A stretch of 64,000 nucleotides of DNA from Allomeiothermus silvanus DSM 9946 (GCF_000092125.1 NC_014212.1:1-64000); one strand, 5' to 3'. Positions 20,974 through 30,080 are shown, numbered from the stretch's first letter. Made by a program: numbers and translations. Notes: generated from the sequence alone by a model not told the origin.

Positions 20974-22065
20974 TAGGACTTACGCAGTTGGCTGAAGGAT
21001 GTGGAGGGGATGGGCGAGATAACTTCGTATTGCCTCGCGAACAATGGACGCCTTGGCCTCGTACCAGCTCACCCCCCTGCGCAGCCGGTAGACCTCCAGC
21101 CGGAGGAAGGCCCGCAAAGCCAGGAGGAGGTGCCGCAGGATGGAGACCGCCTTCCTCACCTGGGCCCGCTCCACCCCACAGCACTGCTTGAGCCCCCGAT
21201 GGTACACTTCGATCCCCCATCCTTGCCGCTCTAACTCCGCCCGCTTCTCTTCGCTCATCCCCAGATGGTTCGTGGCCCAGTACTCCGCCTCCCCGTCCTT
21301 GGAGAGCGTTCGGAACACCCTCACGAACCCAAAACCCCGAAGATGAACCACCCTCCCCTCCCCAGGGATTTCCACCTCACGGATGGGTACATTTCCCTTC
21401 CCCTCCGGGTTGACCAGGCGGTTGCCCTTCAGCCGCGTCAGAAACCGCCAGCCAAAGCTGACTATGGCCTTGAGGTTCTCCAAGCTGGCATACCAGCTGT
21501 CCATCAGGACATATTCCGGCTGAAACCCCCGCTCCTTCGCTTTCTGGAGCATGGTCTGAAAGTGGTCGTTTTTGCTCTTCCCATCCTGGGGCTTGTCGTA
21601 GACCCGAAAGTCGCAGGGGATCAGGGCCTGCCCCTCCGTCCACAGCAGGGTCATGAGGGCGATGCCCCTAACCACCCTTTGGTGTTTGCCGCTCCAGTGG
21701 TAACTCACCAGATCCATGTCCCGAGCGTAGGGCTTATCCAGGGTGGTGTCGTCCAGGATCAGCAGCCCCTCCCTGAGCTTCACGAAGGCCTTGGCCTCCT
21801 GCCACAGCGCCGCCGTGTCGGGCGGCTGTCTTTGCAGCAGGCGGGTAAAGGCATCATGGGCGGGAGGGCTCTTCTCCTTTGGACTACAGCGAGCGGCCTC
21901 GGTACAGGTGAAGACCCGCTGAGCGGCGATGAGAAAGTGGATGTAGTCCAGGTCATCGCACTTCGGTGGGTTCATGGGCATCACCCCCTTTGGAGAAGCT
22001 TGGCTAAGCACTCTCCTCCTAGCACACAGAAGAATGTCCAGTCAACTGCAACTGCGTAACTCCTA
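20974..22065. mobile_element. IS701/IS4-like insertion sequence, copy 2 (inverted)
   Basis: Same length (1092 bp) and same terminal repeats as the copy at 9957-11048, in the opposite orientation. The 5-bp target duplication is CAGTT (20969-20973 and 22066-22070), different from copy 1, so the two result from independent insertions. The element ends only 50 bp before the dxs start codon and therefore separates dxs from whatever lay upstream. Confidence 0.95.
20980..21975 (-). CDS. IS701/IS4-like DDE transposase, copy 2
   Basis: The amino-acid sequence is identical throughout to the copy at 10047-11042, with the same preferred start (MNPPKCDDLDY) and DDE motifs (LDDTTLDK, LMDSWYAS, IEVYHRGLKQ). 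It is transcribed away from dxs. Both copies look intact, so the element is probably still active. Confidence 0.93.
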   Translation of the reverse strand: MNPPKCDDLDYIHFLIAAQRVFTCTEAARCSPKEKSPPAHDAFTRLLQRQPPDTAALWQEAKAFVKLREGLLILDDTTLDKPYARDMDLVSYHWSGKHQRVVRGIALMTLLWTEGQALIPCDFRVYDKPQDGKSKNDHFQTMLQKAKERGFQPEYVLMDSWYASLENLKAIVSFGWRFLTRLKGNRLVNPEGKGNVPIREVEIPGEGRVVHLRGFGFVRVFRTLSKDGEAEYWATNHLGMSEEKRAELERQGWGIEVYHRGLKQCCGVERAQVRKAVSILRHLLLALRAFLRLEVYRLRRGVSWYEAKASIVREAIRSYLAHPLHILQPTA

Positions 22066-22115
22066 CAGTTTTTAAAACGTCTAGAGTCAGGGATAAGTCA
22101 TCCCGGAGGCCGCCC

Positions 22116-23981
22116 GTGGTTTTAGACAAAGTAAATAGCCCTCGAGACCTCAAGACCCTCAGCGAAGAAGAGCTCCTGACCTTGGCTCAAGAACTCCGCA
22201 GCGAGATTATCCGGGTCTGTGGGCAAAACGGGGGACATCTGGCCTCGAGCCTGGGCGCCGTCGAACTCATCGTGGCCTTGCACCGGGTGTTCGACTCGCC
22301 CAAAGACCGCCTGCTTTTCGATGTGGGCCACCAGGCCTATGCCCACAAGATCCTCACCGGGCGTAAGGACGTGTTTCACACCATTCGCCAGGAGGGGGGC
22401 ATTTCGGGCTTTACCAAGGTATCCGAGTCCCCCCACGACGCCATCACCGCAGGCCACGCCAGCACCTCGCTGGCCAACGCCCTAGGCATGGCCATTGCCC
22501 GTGATGCCTTGAGGGAAGACTACCAGATCGTCAGCGTCATCGGGGACGGAGCGCTCACCGGGGGGATGGCCCTGGCGGCCCTCAACGTGATCGGCGAGCA
22601 AAGACGCAAGTTGCTGATCATCCTCAACGACAACGAGATGTCGATCAGCGAGAACGTGGGGGCCTTGAACCGCTACTTCAAGGAGTTCCAGATCAAGAAA
22701 TGGGTGCAGGACACCCAAAAGTGGGGGCGGGATGTCCTCGAGCACATCTCCCCGCGGCTTTTCAACCTGGTGGATCGGGCCAAGGAGGCCGCCAAGCTGA
22801 TGCTGCACCAGGAGAACCCTTTCTACGCCTGGGGGGTGCGCTACGTGGGGCCGGTGGACGGCCACGACCTTAAAGGCCTCATCCACCTCTTTCAAGAACT
22901 CAAGGAACTCGATGGCCCCACCATTCTGCACGTGGTTACCCAGAAGGGCAAGGGTTACAGCGTAGCGGAGGCCGACCCCATCTACTGGCATGGCCCGCCC
23001 GGGTTTAACCCGGAAAAGCCTGAGAAAGTCTCCAAGGGCTACTCCTGGTCAGCGGCGTTTGGGGATGCGGTGACGGAACTGGCCTACCAGGAACCCCGCC
23101 TCTTCGTCATCACCCCGGCCATGCGCGAGGGGAGCGGCTTGGTGCGGTATTCCCAAACCCACCCCACCCGCTACCTTGACACCGGCATCTGCGAGGATGT
23201 GGCGGCTACGGCGGCAGCGGGGATGGCCTTGCGCGGCCTCAAACCCGTACTCGCCATCTACTCTACCTTTATGCAGCGGGCTTACGACCAGATCATCCAC
23301 GACATCGCCATCGAGAACCTGGATGTAATCTTCGCCGTAGACCGTGCAGGCATCGTCGGTGGGGACGGAGCGACCCACAACGGGGTGTTTGATATCGCCT
23401 ACTTGCGCACCATCCCTAACGTTCAGATCGCGGCGCCTAAGGACGCCCTCGAGCTTCGGGCCATGCTCAAAAAAGCCCTCGAACGGGGCGGCCCGGTGGC
23501 TATCCGCTACCCCCGTGACAACGTGGAAAAAGCCCCCGAGGGCGCTTGGCCCGAGATTGAGTGGGGGCGGTGGGAGGTGCTGAAGGAAGGCTCAACAGCC
23601 TACATCCTTAGCTTTGGTAAGACCCTTAGGTATGCCCTCGAGGCCGCCGGGGAAAACCCCGAAATCGGGGTCATCAACGCCCGGTTCATCAAGCCGCTGG
23701 ATCGGGAGATGCTCGAGCGGCTCGCATTAGAGGGCTACAAGCTCGTCACCGCGGAGGATCACCAGAGGATGGGTGGGTTCGGCTCAGCGGTGCTCGAGGC
23801 CCTGAGCGAACTGGGCCTCAAGCCGGACATTCGGGTACTGGGTCTGCCCGACCGATTCTTCGACCACGGCTCGATCGCCCGGATGCACAAAGAGGCAGGA
23901 ATTGACGCAGAGGCGATTCTCAAGGCACTGGCGGAGATGGGCGTGGTCTCCAAGCCCCCGGCATTGGACAGCAAACGCTAA
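22116..23981 (+). CDS. dxs: 1-deoxy-D-xylulose-5-phosphate synthase
   Basis: A thiamine diphosphate enzyme that condenses pyruvate with glyceraldehyde 3-phosphate, the first step of the MEP isoprenoid pathway. The 621 aa product shows [32 protein letters not shown], the ThDP motif [15 protein letters not shown] through NDNEMSIS, the transketolase-type region [15 protein letters not shown], and [15 protein letters not shown] at the end. The start is GTG 22116 with GGAGG 7 nt upstream. An IS lies 50 bp before the start, so its expression may depend on sequence in or near the IS. Confidence 0.97.
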   Translation: MVLDKVNSPRDLKTLSEEELLTLAQELRSEIIRVCGQNGGHLASSLGAVELIVALHRVFDSPKDRLLFDVGHQAYAHKILTGRKDVFHTIRQEGGISGFTKVSESPHDAITAGHASTSLANALGMAIARDALREDYQIVSVIGDGALTGGMALAALNVIGEQRRKLLIILNDNEMSISENVGALNRYFKEFQIKKWVQDTQKWGRDVLEHISPRLFNLVDRAKEAAKLMLHQENPFYAWGVRYVGPVDGHDLKGLIHLFQELKELDGPTILHVVTQKGKGYSVAEADPIYWHGPPGFNPEKPEKVSKGYSWSAAFGDAVTELAYQEPRLFVITPAMREGSGLVRYSQTHPTRYLDTGICEDVAATAAAGMALRGLKPVLAIYSTFMQRAYDQIIHDIAIENLDVIFAVDRAGIVGGDGATHNGVFDIAYLRTIPNVQIAAPKDALELRAMLKKALERGGPVAIRYPRDNVEKAPEGAWPEIEWGRWEVLKEGSTAYILSFGKTLRYALEAAGENPEIGVINARFIKPLDREMLERLALEGYKLVTAEDHQRMGGFGSAVLEALSELGLKPDIRVLGLPDRFFDHGSIARMHKEAGIDAEAILKALAEMGVVSKPPALDSKR

Positions 23982-24006
23982 AAGGGCGAACCGAGGCGTT
24001 TGAGCG

Positions 24007-24648
24007 ATGCGAACCCTCCCTCTTGCGGCCAACGCCTACTTGCTCGATACCCCACAGGGTTCGCTTTTAGTGGATACGGGGATTCCTTGGGAGAGCCGCA
24101 AGCTGTTGCGCCTCCTCGCGCTGACCCAGCCTGCCGCGGTGCTGCTTACCCATCACCACCTAGACCACGTGGGGGGGGCCTGGGTGCTATGGCAGAAATA
24201 CCGGATGCCGGTTTATGCCCATCCCCTCGACATTCCCTACATCAGCGGGATTCGCCGCCGCCCGCCCTTCCCGCCGGTTCCCTGGTTGGGGGACCGCATC
24301 GCCAACAGCGCCGCTCCCGTACCCGAAGAGGCCATCACCCCCGTAGAGGAAGGATCGGACGTGATGGGGTGGAAGGTGGTGCACCTGCCGGGCCACACCG
24401 CGGGTCAGATCGGGCTGCTCAAAGACCGGGTGCTGATTGCAGCCGACGCCTTGCGGGTGGGAGCCAAAGGGCCCCACGTTCCGATACCTATGGTCAATGC
24501 CGACACTGCGCAAGCCAAGCGGACGGTAGGCAAGATCGCCGGGTTCGAGGTCCGAGAAATCTACGTTGGGCATGGTCCCAAGACCACCCTCGAGGCGGTC
24601 ATAGATCTGGCCCGAAGGCTCGGGGTGATCGCTAGATCAGCGTCCTGA
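24007..24648 (+). CDS. Metallo-beta-lactamase-fold hydrolase
   Basis: A 213 aa single-domain metallo-hydrolase. Metal ligands are visible as THHHLDHVGG (HxHxDH type), HLPGHTAGQIGL, the Asp in LIAADALR, and the late His in VGHGPKTT. This is glyoxalase II-like or general MBL architecture; the substrate cannot be named. It begins 25 bp after dxs on the same strand and is probably cotranscribed with it. Confidence 0.85.
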   Translation: MRTLPLAANAYLLDTPQGSLLVDTGIPWESRKLLRLLALTQPAAVLLTHHHLDHVGGAWVLWQKYRMPVYAHPLDIPYISGIRRRPPFPPVPWLGDRIANSAAPVPEEAITPVEEGSDVMGWKVVHLPGHTAGQIGLLKDRVLIAADALRVGAKGPHVPIPMVNADTAQAKRTVGKIAGFEVREIYVGHGPKTTLEAVIDLARRLGVIARSAS

Positions 24649-24656
24649 TCGGCCTC

Positions 24657-24737
24657 AAAGACGTGTTTGCTGCGCAAAGCAACAAAGACGTGTTTGCTGC
24701 GCAAAGCAACAAAGACGCGTTTGCTGCGCGAAGCAAC
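24657..24737. repeat. Three tandem 27-bp repeats, each with a mini-hairpin
   Basis: Units 24657-24683 and 24684-24710 are identical; 24711-24737 differs at two positions. Each contains TTTGC-TGC-GCAAA, a 5-bp stem with a three-base loop, and an alternative TTGCT/AGCAA pairing. The array starts 9 bp after the stop codon of the upstream gene, so it would lie in that mRNA's 3' region. Not CRISPR: there are no spacers. Confidence 0.9.
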
Positions 24738-24787
24738 TGCATATACCTTTGTATTTTTGTAAATCGTGCTATAATGTTTTTTGTCGA

Positions 24788-24809
24788 CGGGCGAGAAGCC
24801 CGCTTTTTT
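24788..24809 (+). terminator. Intrinsic terminator just after a TATAAT box
   Basis: CGGGC and GCCCG pair around GAGAA and are followed by CTTTTTTA, a standard rho-independent terminator on the plus strand. It can end the dxs transcript. A perfect TATAAT (24770-24775) lies only about 12 bp upstream, with a weak TTTGTA 16 bp before it; a transcript from there would be at most about 30 nt. The rest of 24649-24851 holds only the repeat array. Confidence 0.8.
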
Positions 24810-24851
24810 ATTGGGCTCGAGAAGGGCGGGGCTCGGTGAGAATCGCCGCCC

Positions 24852-25292
24852 CTAAAACCGTAACCAAGGCCGCCACCAGGGGATCGCCAGCAGGATCAGG
24901 AGCGTGCTGAGCCCGTAGAAGAGCAGGGCTTGGCGATGTTTGAGGGCCCCGCTAGCTGCCCGGCGCACCCGGGCATTCCCGATATGGGCCAGGATCACTG
25001 CAGCGAGCATGACTACTAGATGCTCGGCTACGAAGAAACGGAGCCCGGGGTTCTGCAGGGCGGCCCCCAGGTTGGCCCAGGCGTTTTGCATGAGCGGGCT
25101 GAAGACGAGCAGTAGGATGCCCAGCAAAAGCTGTAAGTCTAACGTGCTGGTGAAGGCCACCCCGCCTATGCGGTCCGGGGTCTGATAGCTTCCCGAGCGC
25201 AGACCTTGCCAGGAGCGCCAGAGGACATACACCGCCGCGATCAGGACCAGCCAGCGGGTGAAGTTGTGCAGCGAAAGGATGAGATCGTACAT
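24852..25292 (-). CDS. Four-helix membrane protein with conserved histidines
   Basis: A 146 aa integral membrane protein with four predicted membrane helices (about residues 12-27, 52-68, 88-107, 119-137). It begins MYDLILSLHNFTRWLVL and contains STLDLQLLLGILLLVFSP, RFFVAEHLVVMLAAV and HIGNAR. A widespread uncharacterised family with LHSxxRW, DLQLLLGL and EH motifs is recalled, sometimes annotated as cytochrome b-like because of the membrane histidines. Heme binding is not established. It is transcribed toward the dxs group. Confidence is high that it is a gene, low for function. Confidence 0.75.
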   Translation of the reverse strand: MYDLILSLHNFTRWLVLIAAVYVLWRSWQGLRSGSYQTPDRIGGVAFTSTLDLQLLLGILLLVFSPLMQNAWANLGAALQNPGLRFFVAEHLVVMLAAVILAHIGNARVRRAASGALKHRQALLFYGLSTLLILLAIPWWRPWLRF

Positions 25293-25512
25293 GTTCTCAA
25301 TTTAACGTGGGCGGCGTTCCGAATTTTGTGTACGCTCCCACCTAAGCCCGGGGATACCTGAGAGCTATTCCTCTTCTGTCCCCTGAAACTCCCAGGGCTT
25401 CCTCGTATGAAACCACCCCTTGCATCCCTTCGAGGGTGTTGGGCTGACTTCAGGTAGCAAACGAGTTAATTCGCAACGCTACCTCATGGAACTAGCATGC
25501 CGGCAATCCCCT

Positions 25513-25881
25513 TTACTGTCCCTGGTGGTGCGCGCCATTGGGGGCAGGGAAGGGACGATTTGATAGGGTAGAGGGATTACGTTGCTCGTTGAGCGTCGCC
25601 GCTATGATCCAGGCTTGGGCTTCTTCCTCGGTTTTGGTGGTGTTGACGGGTGTGTCGTCGCCTGTGCGCTTGTCCCAGATACCGTAAGCCCGCCGGTCGA
25701 GGAGCAACCGGTAGCCATAGGGGGCCGCCTTGAGAAAATCCTCGAGTTCCATTCCTTCGGGCAGGTGCTCCTTTAGCCAGGCCTGAAACGCGGCCTCCCG
25801 CTTGCGGTTGGCCCACAGGTTTACCAGGCCAAATAGCCCCACCAGCAAAAGAAAGACCAAAAAAACGCCGACCACCGACAT
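25513..25881 (-). CDS. Small membrane-anchored hypothetical protein
   Basis: A 122 aa protein with one N-terminal membrane helix (residues 3-23, VVGVFLVFLLLVGLFGLVNLW) then a soluble domain containing EGMELEDFLKAAPYGYRLLLDRRAYGIWDKRT. I recognise no family. The start lies 16 bp after the stop of the zinc-ribbon protein gene on the same strand, so the two probably form an operon. The 220 bp between this gene and the next one downstream (25293-25512) contain nothing I can identify. Confidence 0.65.
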   Translation of the reverse strand: MSVVGVFLVFLLLVGLFGLVNLWANRKREAAFQAWLKEHLPEGMELEDFLKAAPYGYRLLLDRRAYGIWDKRTGDDTPVNTTKTEEEAQAWIIAATLNEQRNPSTLSNRPFPAPNGAHHQGQ

Positions 25882-25897
25882 TATGGTTAGACAGCTC

Positions 25898-26620
25898 CTA
25901 CTCGCCCTTCCACAGAATGCGCCCGCAGGCCGGGCAGCGCACCACCTTGCCAGACTGGATCACCTGCTGGGCTACGTGCATCGGAAGCTGCACGTTACAG
26001 GCCCCGCAGCGATACACCGAACCGCCGCGCAGCATTTTTGCGACCCCGGTTCCCTTACGGGCTTTGCGGATGGACTCGTATTCGCGTACCAAGGTAGCCG
26101 GAATGCCTGCGGCTATTTGGTTACGCTCGGTCAGCTTTTCCTGGTAGGTGGCCTCGAGCTTAGCGATGCGGGCTTCGTTAGCGGCCTCGAGTTCCTCCAG
26201 CCGCGGCCGCTCGGCCTCGAGCTCCGCTTTAACCCGCGCCACCTCACCCTCCAGCCGCTCGATCTCGTCGAGCAGAGGGAGCATAGCCTCCTCGAGTTCC
26301 TCGATCAGCCCTTTGAACTGCTGGATCACGTTCTCGTACTGGGTCTGTTCGCGAGCGCTCTGGGCGTTGCGCTGGCTCTCTTGGGCTCGGCTGCGTTTAG
26401 CGGTGAGGTCTTTGTGCTGGAGGTCGTTGCGGCTATATTCGAGCCGGGATTCCTGCAAGCGGTCCTGCAGCCCCTCTAGCTCATCCTGTAAAGCTACCCA
26501 GCGTTTCCGGGCGACTACCAGCTCTTCGGGGATGCGGTCTTCTTCCTCTTTGATGCGATCCAGCTCGAGGTCTTTATCTTGCAGATGAAAAAGCTGTGCC
26601 AAAGAGTCCGACCCATTCAC
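25898..26620 (-). CDS. Coiled-coil protein with C-terminal C4 zinc ribbon (DUF164/CT398 type)
   Basis: Residues 10 to about 170 form a long antiparallel coiled coil rich in Glu, Arg and Leu; the C-terminus has a zinc ribbon, YRCGACNVQLP and VVRCPACGRILW (CxxC-x(n)-CxxC). This matches the widespread DUF164/CT398 family, possibly a nucleic-acid or nucleotide-pathway adaptor; function is not settled. The start is taken as GTG 26620 (VNGSDSLAQLFHLQDKD, 240 aa) because the upstream extension to 26731 looks like intergenic sequence. An extended -10 (TGtTAGACT) ends 7 nt before the GTG, so the mRNA is probably leaderless. Confidence 0.85.
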   Translation of the reverse strand: MNGSDSLAQLFHLQDKDLELDRIKEEEDRIPEELVVARKRWVALQDELEGLQDRLQESRLEYSRNDLQHKDLTAKRSRAQESQRNAQSAREQTQYENVIQQFKGLIEELEEAMLPLLDEIERLEGEVARVKAELEAERPRLEELEAANEARIAKLEATYQEKLTERNQIAAGIPATLVREYESIRKARKGTGVAKMLRGGSVYRCGACNVQLPMHVAQQVIQSGKVVRCPACGRILWKGE

Positions 26621-26777
26621 AAGCCTTAGTCTAACATTAGTCCAAGCCCTACCTCGGCTGGAGCAGCAAGCCCGAGGGCTTTGGGTGGGGATGGCGGGAC
26701 ACCCCCAACCCCAAACCAGCGGTTTACCCAAAAAAGTACGCTTCCGGCCAGCAATCCTTAGCGACGAGGGTTTGGCT

Positions 26778-27728
26778 TTATCCTCGAGCCCTTTGTCCCA
26801 CCGGCTTAGCCCCTAGGAATATCCCGATACCATAGGACAAAGCCCGCCCGGGGCGGATCAGGGTCTCTCCCTTCCAGACCAGCCCGGTGGAAGAGCCTCC
26901 GTCGAGCACGATGGCCTCTTTGGCTCCCAGCTTGGCCATCACCTTACCTAGCTCGGAGAGGGTGAGTTCCATCTTGGTGCTGACGAAGATCAGATAGCGC
27001 TCGTTGACCACCCCCACCGCACTGCGCCGGGCTCGGCCCCAGATGGCTGGGTCATTGTAGCCCTCCGCCCGGGGCGTTACCACCAACCGGCCTCTGCGCA
27101 GAATATAGGGTCCGTTGGCGATCACGGTTTCGTAGCCACGCCAGGTTTGTGGCCCTACCATCACTCGGGCCCGCTTGTCGGGGGTGATAGCGAGGGCAGT
27201 CTGGATACTTCCCTTGACTAGTTGATGCCCGCCCACTACCAAATCCCCGGCAGGCCAGAAGGTGCGGGGGTGAAAATAGCCCCCGTTGATCGCGGCTACC
27301 AATCGGGTGCGCCAAGCCAGACGTTGCAGTACCTCTCCACCCCGGCCCACCCCTGGCGGGGGAAGCAAAGACCGGATGCTCACCTCGGGGTGGGCTAAGT
27401 TGACGTGTACGGCCAGCACTGGCACCTTCAGCACTGGCCGAGTGACCAGCTTGACCGAGAACGAGGTGGCCGGGGGCCGGATCCGCAGCCTCTGCCCCGG
27501 ATGGATGGTGTTGCTGATAAGCCCGTTCCAGCGCCTGAGTTGGGCCACGCTCGCCCCATAGCGCTTGCCCAATAGGGAAAGATACTCGCCTGGTTTGACC
27601 ACTACCACGCCGGGAGGGATGCCCCTAGAGCTCACAGCCTGCGCCCCCGAGCCCCAACCCACCGCGCTTAGCGCCCCTGATACGATAACCCACTTAACCC
27701 ATCCCAGGCTCGAGCCCCGACGTCCCAT
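26778..27728 (-). CDS. Secreted LysM and phosphodiester-glycosidase (NAGPA-like) protein
   Basis: An exported 316 aa protein. The N-terminus is a signal peptide (LGWVKWVIVSGALSAVGWGSGAQA). A LysM domain follows (about residues 38-85: VVVVKPGEYLSLLGKRYGAS to IHPGQRLRIRPP), binding peptidoglycan. The rest (about 95-310) is a NAGPA/DUF2233-like phosphodiester glycosidase domain, with VAAINGGYF, RSAVGVVNERYLIFV and the hallmark AIVLDGGSSTGLVWKG. It probably acts on a cell-envelope glycan. The start at ATG 27728 has GGGGGTG upstream; an in-frame ATG at 27788 would put 20 charged residues before the signal. Confidence 0.88.
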   Translation of the reverse strand: MGRRGSSLGWVKWVIVSGALSAVGWGSGAQAVSSRGIPPGVVVVKPGEYLSLLGKRYGASVAQLRRWNGLISNTIHPGQRLRIRPPATSFSVKLVTRPVLKVPVLAVHVNLAHPEVSIRSLLPPPGVGRGGEVLQRLAWRTRLVAAINGGYFHPRTFWPAGDLVVGGHQLVKGSIQTALAITPDKRARVMVGPQTWRGYETVIANGPYILRRGRLVVTPRAEGYNDPAIWGRARRSAVGVVNERYLIFVSTKMELTLSELGKVMAKLGAKEAIVLDGGSSTGLVWKGETLIRPGRALSYGIGIFLGAKPVGQRARG

Positions 27729-27889
27729 CCAAACACCCCCACGAAAACCAAAAAGCCGGTTTGCCCGTGCTGCCTTATGGCTGAACAATTTAACTCTACT
27801 TTGTCAGGGGTGAAGTCTTGCCCAAAAAAGGCCATGTGAGCCCAAAGATTAACCCGACCCTCGATAGGACCTGTAGAACACCCTACCCG

Positions 27890-28804
27890 CTACCGGCTCA
27901 GCGAGCCTACCACCTCGGCGGTCTGCTCCTCCTCGTTGCCTTGCAGCCGTTTCCACAAGCCCCTCCACCAGTTAAGGGGAGGGCTGTCGGCGATAGTGAA
28001 CCGGGGGGTGGGCCTTTCCTTTTTCCATAGCTTCATTCGAGCTAGAAATAGCTCAAGAAAAGCGTCGCGGTACTCGGAAGTGGCGTGGCGCATGTGCAGG
28101 TGAAAGCGAATCCCCCGGTCGGGGGAGAAGGAGGCTACCATCGGCACACCCTCCGGCCCCAGCAGGGGGATTTCGATGCGGCTGGGCACCGAGGTCATCA
28201 AGGCGAATTCCTCCTCGTCTTGGATCATCTCTAGCTCGAGCAGGATCTGGGCAAAGGCGCTGGTCTCGAGGCCCGCCACCTCGTGGTAGATACGGTCGTA
28301 GATCTCATAGGTGCGCGAGAGCAAGAAACGTTCGCCGGGCCGCTCGGCCCACCACATGGCATACTGGCCTTTAGTGGGGAAAAGCGAGGCGCTTACATAA
28401 AGCCGGTCGCGCCGGGCTACCGGCTCGGCAGGGGGGTCGGGGTAGATGAGGGTTAGGTCGTCAGTACTGTAGAAGATCGGGCGGAAGCGGCCTGTCTTGC
28501 GGGCCAAGGCCTGCAAAGCCTCGTAGTGCCCGGCGGCCTCGGGGTCCGGGTCGGCGTAGAAGAATAAGTCGTATTCGCCCTCTTTATCCCGAACCCGCAG
28601 CGGTACCTGCACCGCGCCCCCCGGCGTGATGCGGATCACATCGGCCTCCAACACCTGGACCTCCGAGCCACGAAAACTGCTCTCCACCGCGGTGGCGAAG
28701 TGGAGTTGGTTGGCTTTGCGGTGCTCGGGGCGGTTGCTGGGGACAAACCCCTTGAGGCGCACCGTTGGCCAGGAAGCAGGGGCGTTGGTGATGAGTTCTT
28801 CCAT
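27890..28804 (-). CDS. Hypothetical protein
   Basis: No family recognised. The 304 aa protein has no signal peptide or membrane segment. It mixes strands and helices, with aromatic-rich stretches such as YDLFFYADPDPEAAGHYEAL, PIFYSTDDLTLIYPDPP and FPTKGQYAMWWAERPGERF, and an acidic helical part (ILLELEMIQDEEEFALMTSV). Codon use matches its neighbours. It lies between the LysM glycosidase and the nucleoside hydrolase on the same strand, with 113-bp and 161-bp gaps, so it may be its own unit. Confidence 0.75.
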   Translation of the reverse strand: MEELITNAPASWPTVRLKGFVPSNRPEHRKANQLHFATAVESSFRGSEVQVLEADVIRITPGGAVQVPLRVRDKEGEYDLFFYADPDPEAAGHYEALQALARKTGRFRPIFYSTDDLTLIYPDPPAEPVARRDRLYVSASLFPTKGQYAMWWAERPGERFLLSRTYEIYDRIYHEVAGLETSAFAQILLELEMIQDEEEFALMTSVPSRIEIPLLGPEGVPMVASFSPDRGIRFHLHMRHATSEYRDAFLELFLARMKLWKKERPTPRFTIADSPPLNWWRGLWKRLQGNEEEQTAEVVGSLSR

Positions 28805-28917
28805 GAAACAGACGTGGGGCTAAGTAGGGTTTGGGCCAGAGCGGCAAAGCCCCCGGGTCAATCCAAGTTTAATCCGGTATTTACATAGGGCTGTGATGTA
28901 TGGGCCAGGGTGCTTAT

Positions 28918-29889
28918 TTATCTATACTTGCCGATGCGCTCTACCAGCAGGTCAAACAGTCCCTCGGCATCCACCGCAAGCCCCACCTGGGCGTTGGCGG
29001 GTTGACCCAGGTTACCGGCAAAGCCGGTATGGCCTGCGGCCACTCCCTGGGTGACTCCCCACCGGTCGCAGACGGTGCGGCCAAAGTTGAGCCCCTCGTT
29101 GGTCTCGATGGCCACATACATAGCCTGGGTCTTGAAGAGTTCGGGCCGGATCAGGTAGGCCACCGTGCAGGGGTCATGCAAGGCGGCGCCTTCCCAGCCG
29201 TAGCGGGTTACATGGTGCTCGCGGAAGAACTCGAGCAGCTGGGCAGTGACCTCGCCCACCCGACTTCCCAGCGCCCGGAAGCGCTCGACCCGGCGGGGAG
29301 TAGCAATGACCTGGTGGGTCAGGTTAAGGCCCATCATCACGATGGGGATGCCCGATTCGAAGACGATCCGGGCGGCGTGAGGGTCACAGAGAATGTTGAA
29401 CTCCGCGGCGGGGGTCCAGTTGCCGGTGTCCAGCGAGCCTCCCATCAGCACGATCTGCGGGATGAGCCCGGCGATCTTGGGCTCGAGCCGCAATGCCAGC
29501 GCCAGGTTGGTGAGCGGTCCGGTGGGTACCAGCGTGACCTCGCCGGGATGGGCCAGCACCGTTTCGATGATGAAGGAAACGGCGTGCTGTTGCTCAGGTT
29601 TCCCCTGGGGTTCGCTCAGGCGTGGTCCGTCTAACCCCGAAACCCCGTGGACGGCCTCGGCGCTGATCCGCTCGCGCACCAGGGGCCGGTCGGCCCCGGC
29701 GTAGATGGGCACCTCGGCACCCAGGAGTTCCCGCACCACCAGGGCATTGCGGACGGTGCGGGCCAGGCTTACGTTACCGTGGACAACCGTCACTCCCAGC
29801 ACCTCGAGCTCCGGGCTAGCCAGGGCCAGCATCATAGCGATAGCGTCGTCGTGACCGGGGTCGCAGTCGAGGATGATCTTGCGGGGCAT
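28918..29889 (-). CDS. Inosine-uridine preferring nucleoside hydrolase family
   Basis: Cleaves the N-glycosidic bond of nucleosides, releasing base and ribose, for salvage. The 323 aa protein begins PRKIILDCDPGHDDAIAMM, the calcium-binding DxDxGxDD signature (here CDPGHDD), and contains LVPTGPLTNLALALR, IVLMGGSL, AEFNILCDPHAARIVF and the late ALHDPCTVAYLI. The start is ATG 29889; an in-frame upstream ATG at 29967 would translate a repeat-rich intergenic stretch. Specificity among nucleosides cannot be read. Confidence 0.93.
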   Translation of the reverse strand: MPRKIILDCDPGHDDAIAMMLALASPELEVLGVTVVHGNVSLARTVRNALVVRELLGAEVPIYAGADRPLVRERISAEAVHGVSGLDGPRLSEPQGKPEQQHAVSFIIETVLAHPGEVTLVPTGPLTNLALALRLEPKIAGLIPQIVLMGGSLDTGNWTPAAEFNILCDPHAARIVFESGIPIVMMGLNLTHQVIATPRRVERFRALGSRVGEVTAQLLEFFREHHVTRYGWEGAALHDPCTVAYLIRPELFKTQAMYVAIETNEGLNFGRTVCDRWGVTQGVAAGHTGFAGNLGQPANAQVGLAVDAEGLFDLLVERIGKYR

Positions 29890-29925
29890 GGGAGATAGTC
29901 TACCGTGGTCGTGCGCTGTGCGCCG

Positions 29926-29988
29926 AACGCAAGACGCAAAACGCAAGACGCAAGACGCTAAAGGCACGTCCTACGTCGTACGTCGTAC
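29926..29988. repeat. Degenerate ACGC/ACGT intergenic repeats
   Basis: Repeated words: AACGCAAGACGC, AAAACGCAAGACGC and AAGACGCTA within 29926-29959, then TACGTCGTACGTCGTAC at 29972-29988. The same vocabulary recurs between genes at about 36657-36670, 42658-42690 (reverse complement) and 47472-47540. The stretch lies between the divergent nucleoside hydrolase and oligopeptidase genes. Confidence 0.7.
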
Positions 29989-30080
29989 ACTTGGCCCCCG
30001 GCCCTCGACAGACCGCGTGCCTCCCTCTGACGGCCGACCGCTTGCCGCTAGGTCCCCTCGCCTTCGGCTAAGCTAGGCTC

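Noticed and set aside
24657-24737. CRISPR array
   Set aside because: The 27-bp units are directly tandem with no spacers, and there are no cas genes in the window. The same holds for the 39-bp repeats at 53057-53212.
25293-25512. A tRNA gene or small RNA in the 220-bp gap
   Set aside because: No cloverleaf, T-arm motif (GTTCGAATC type) or terminator could be found. I saw no tRNA gene anywhere in the window.
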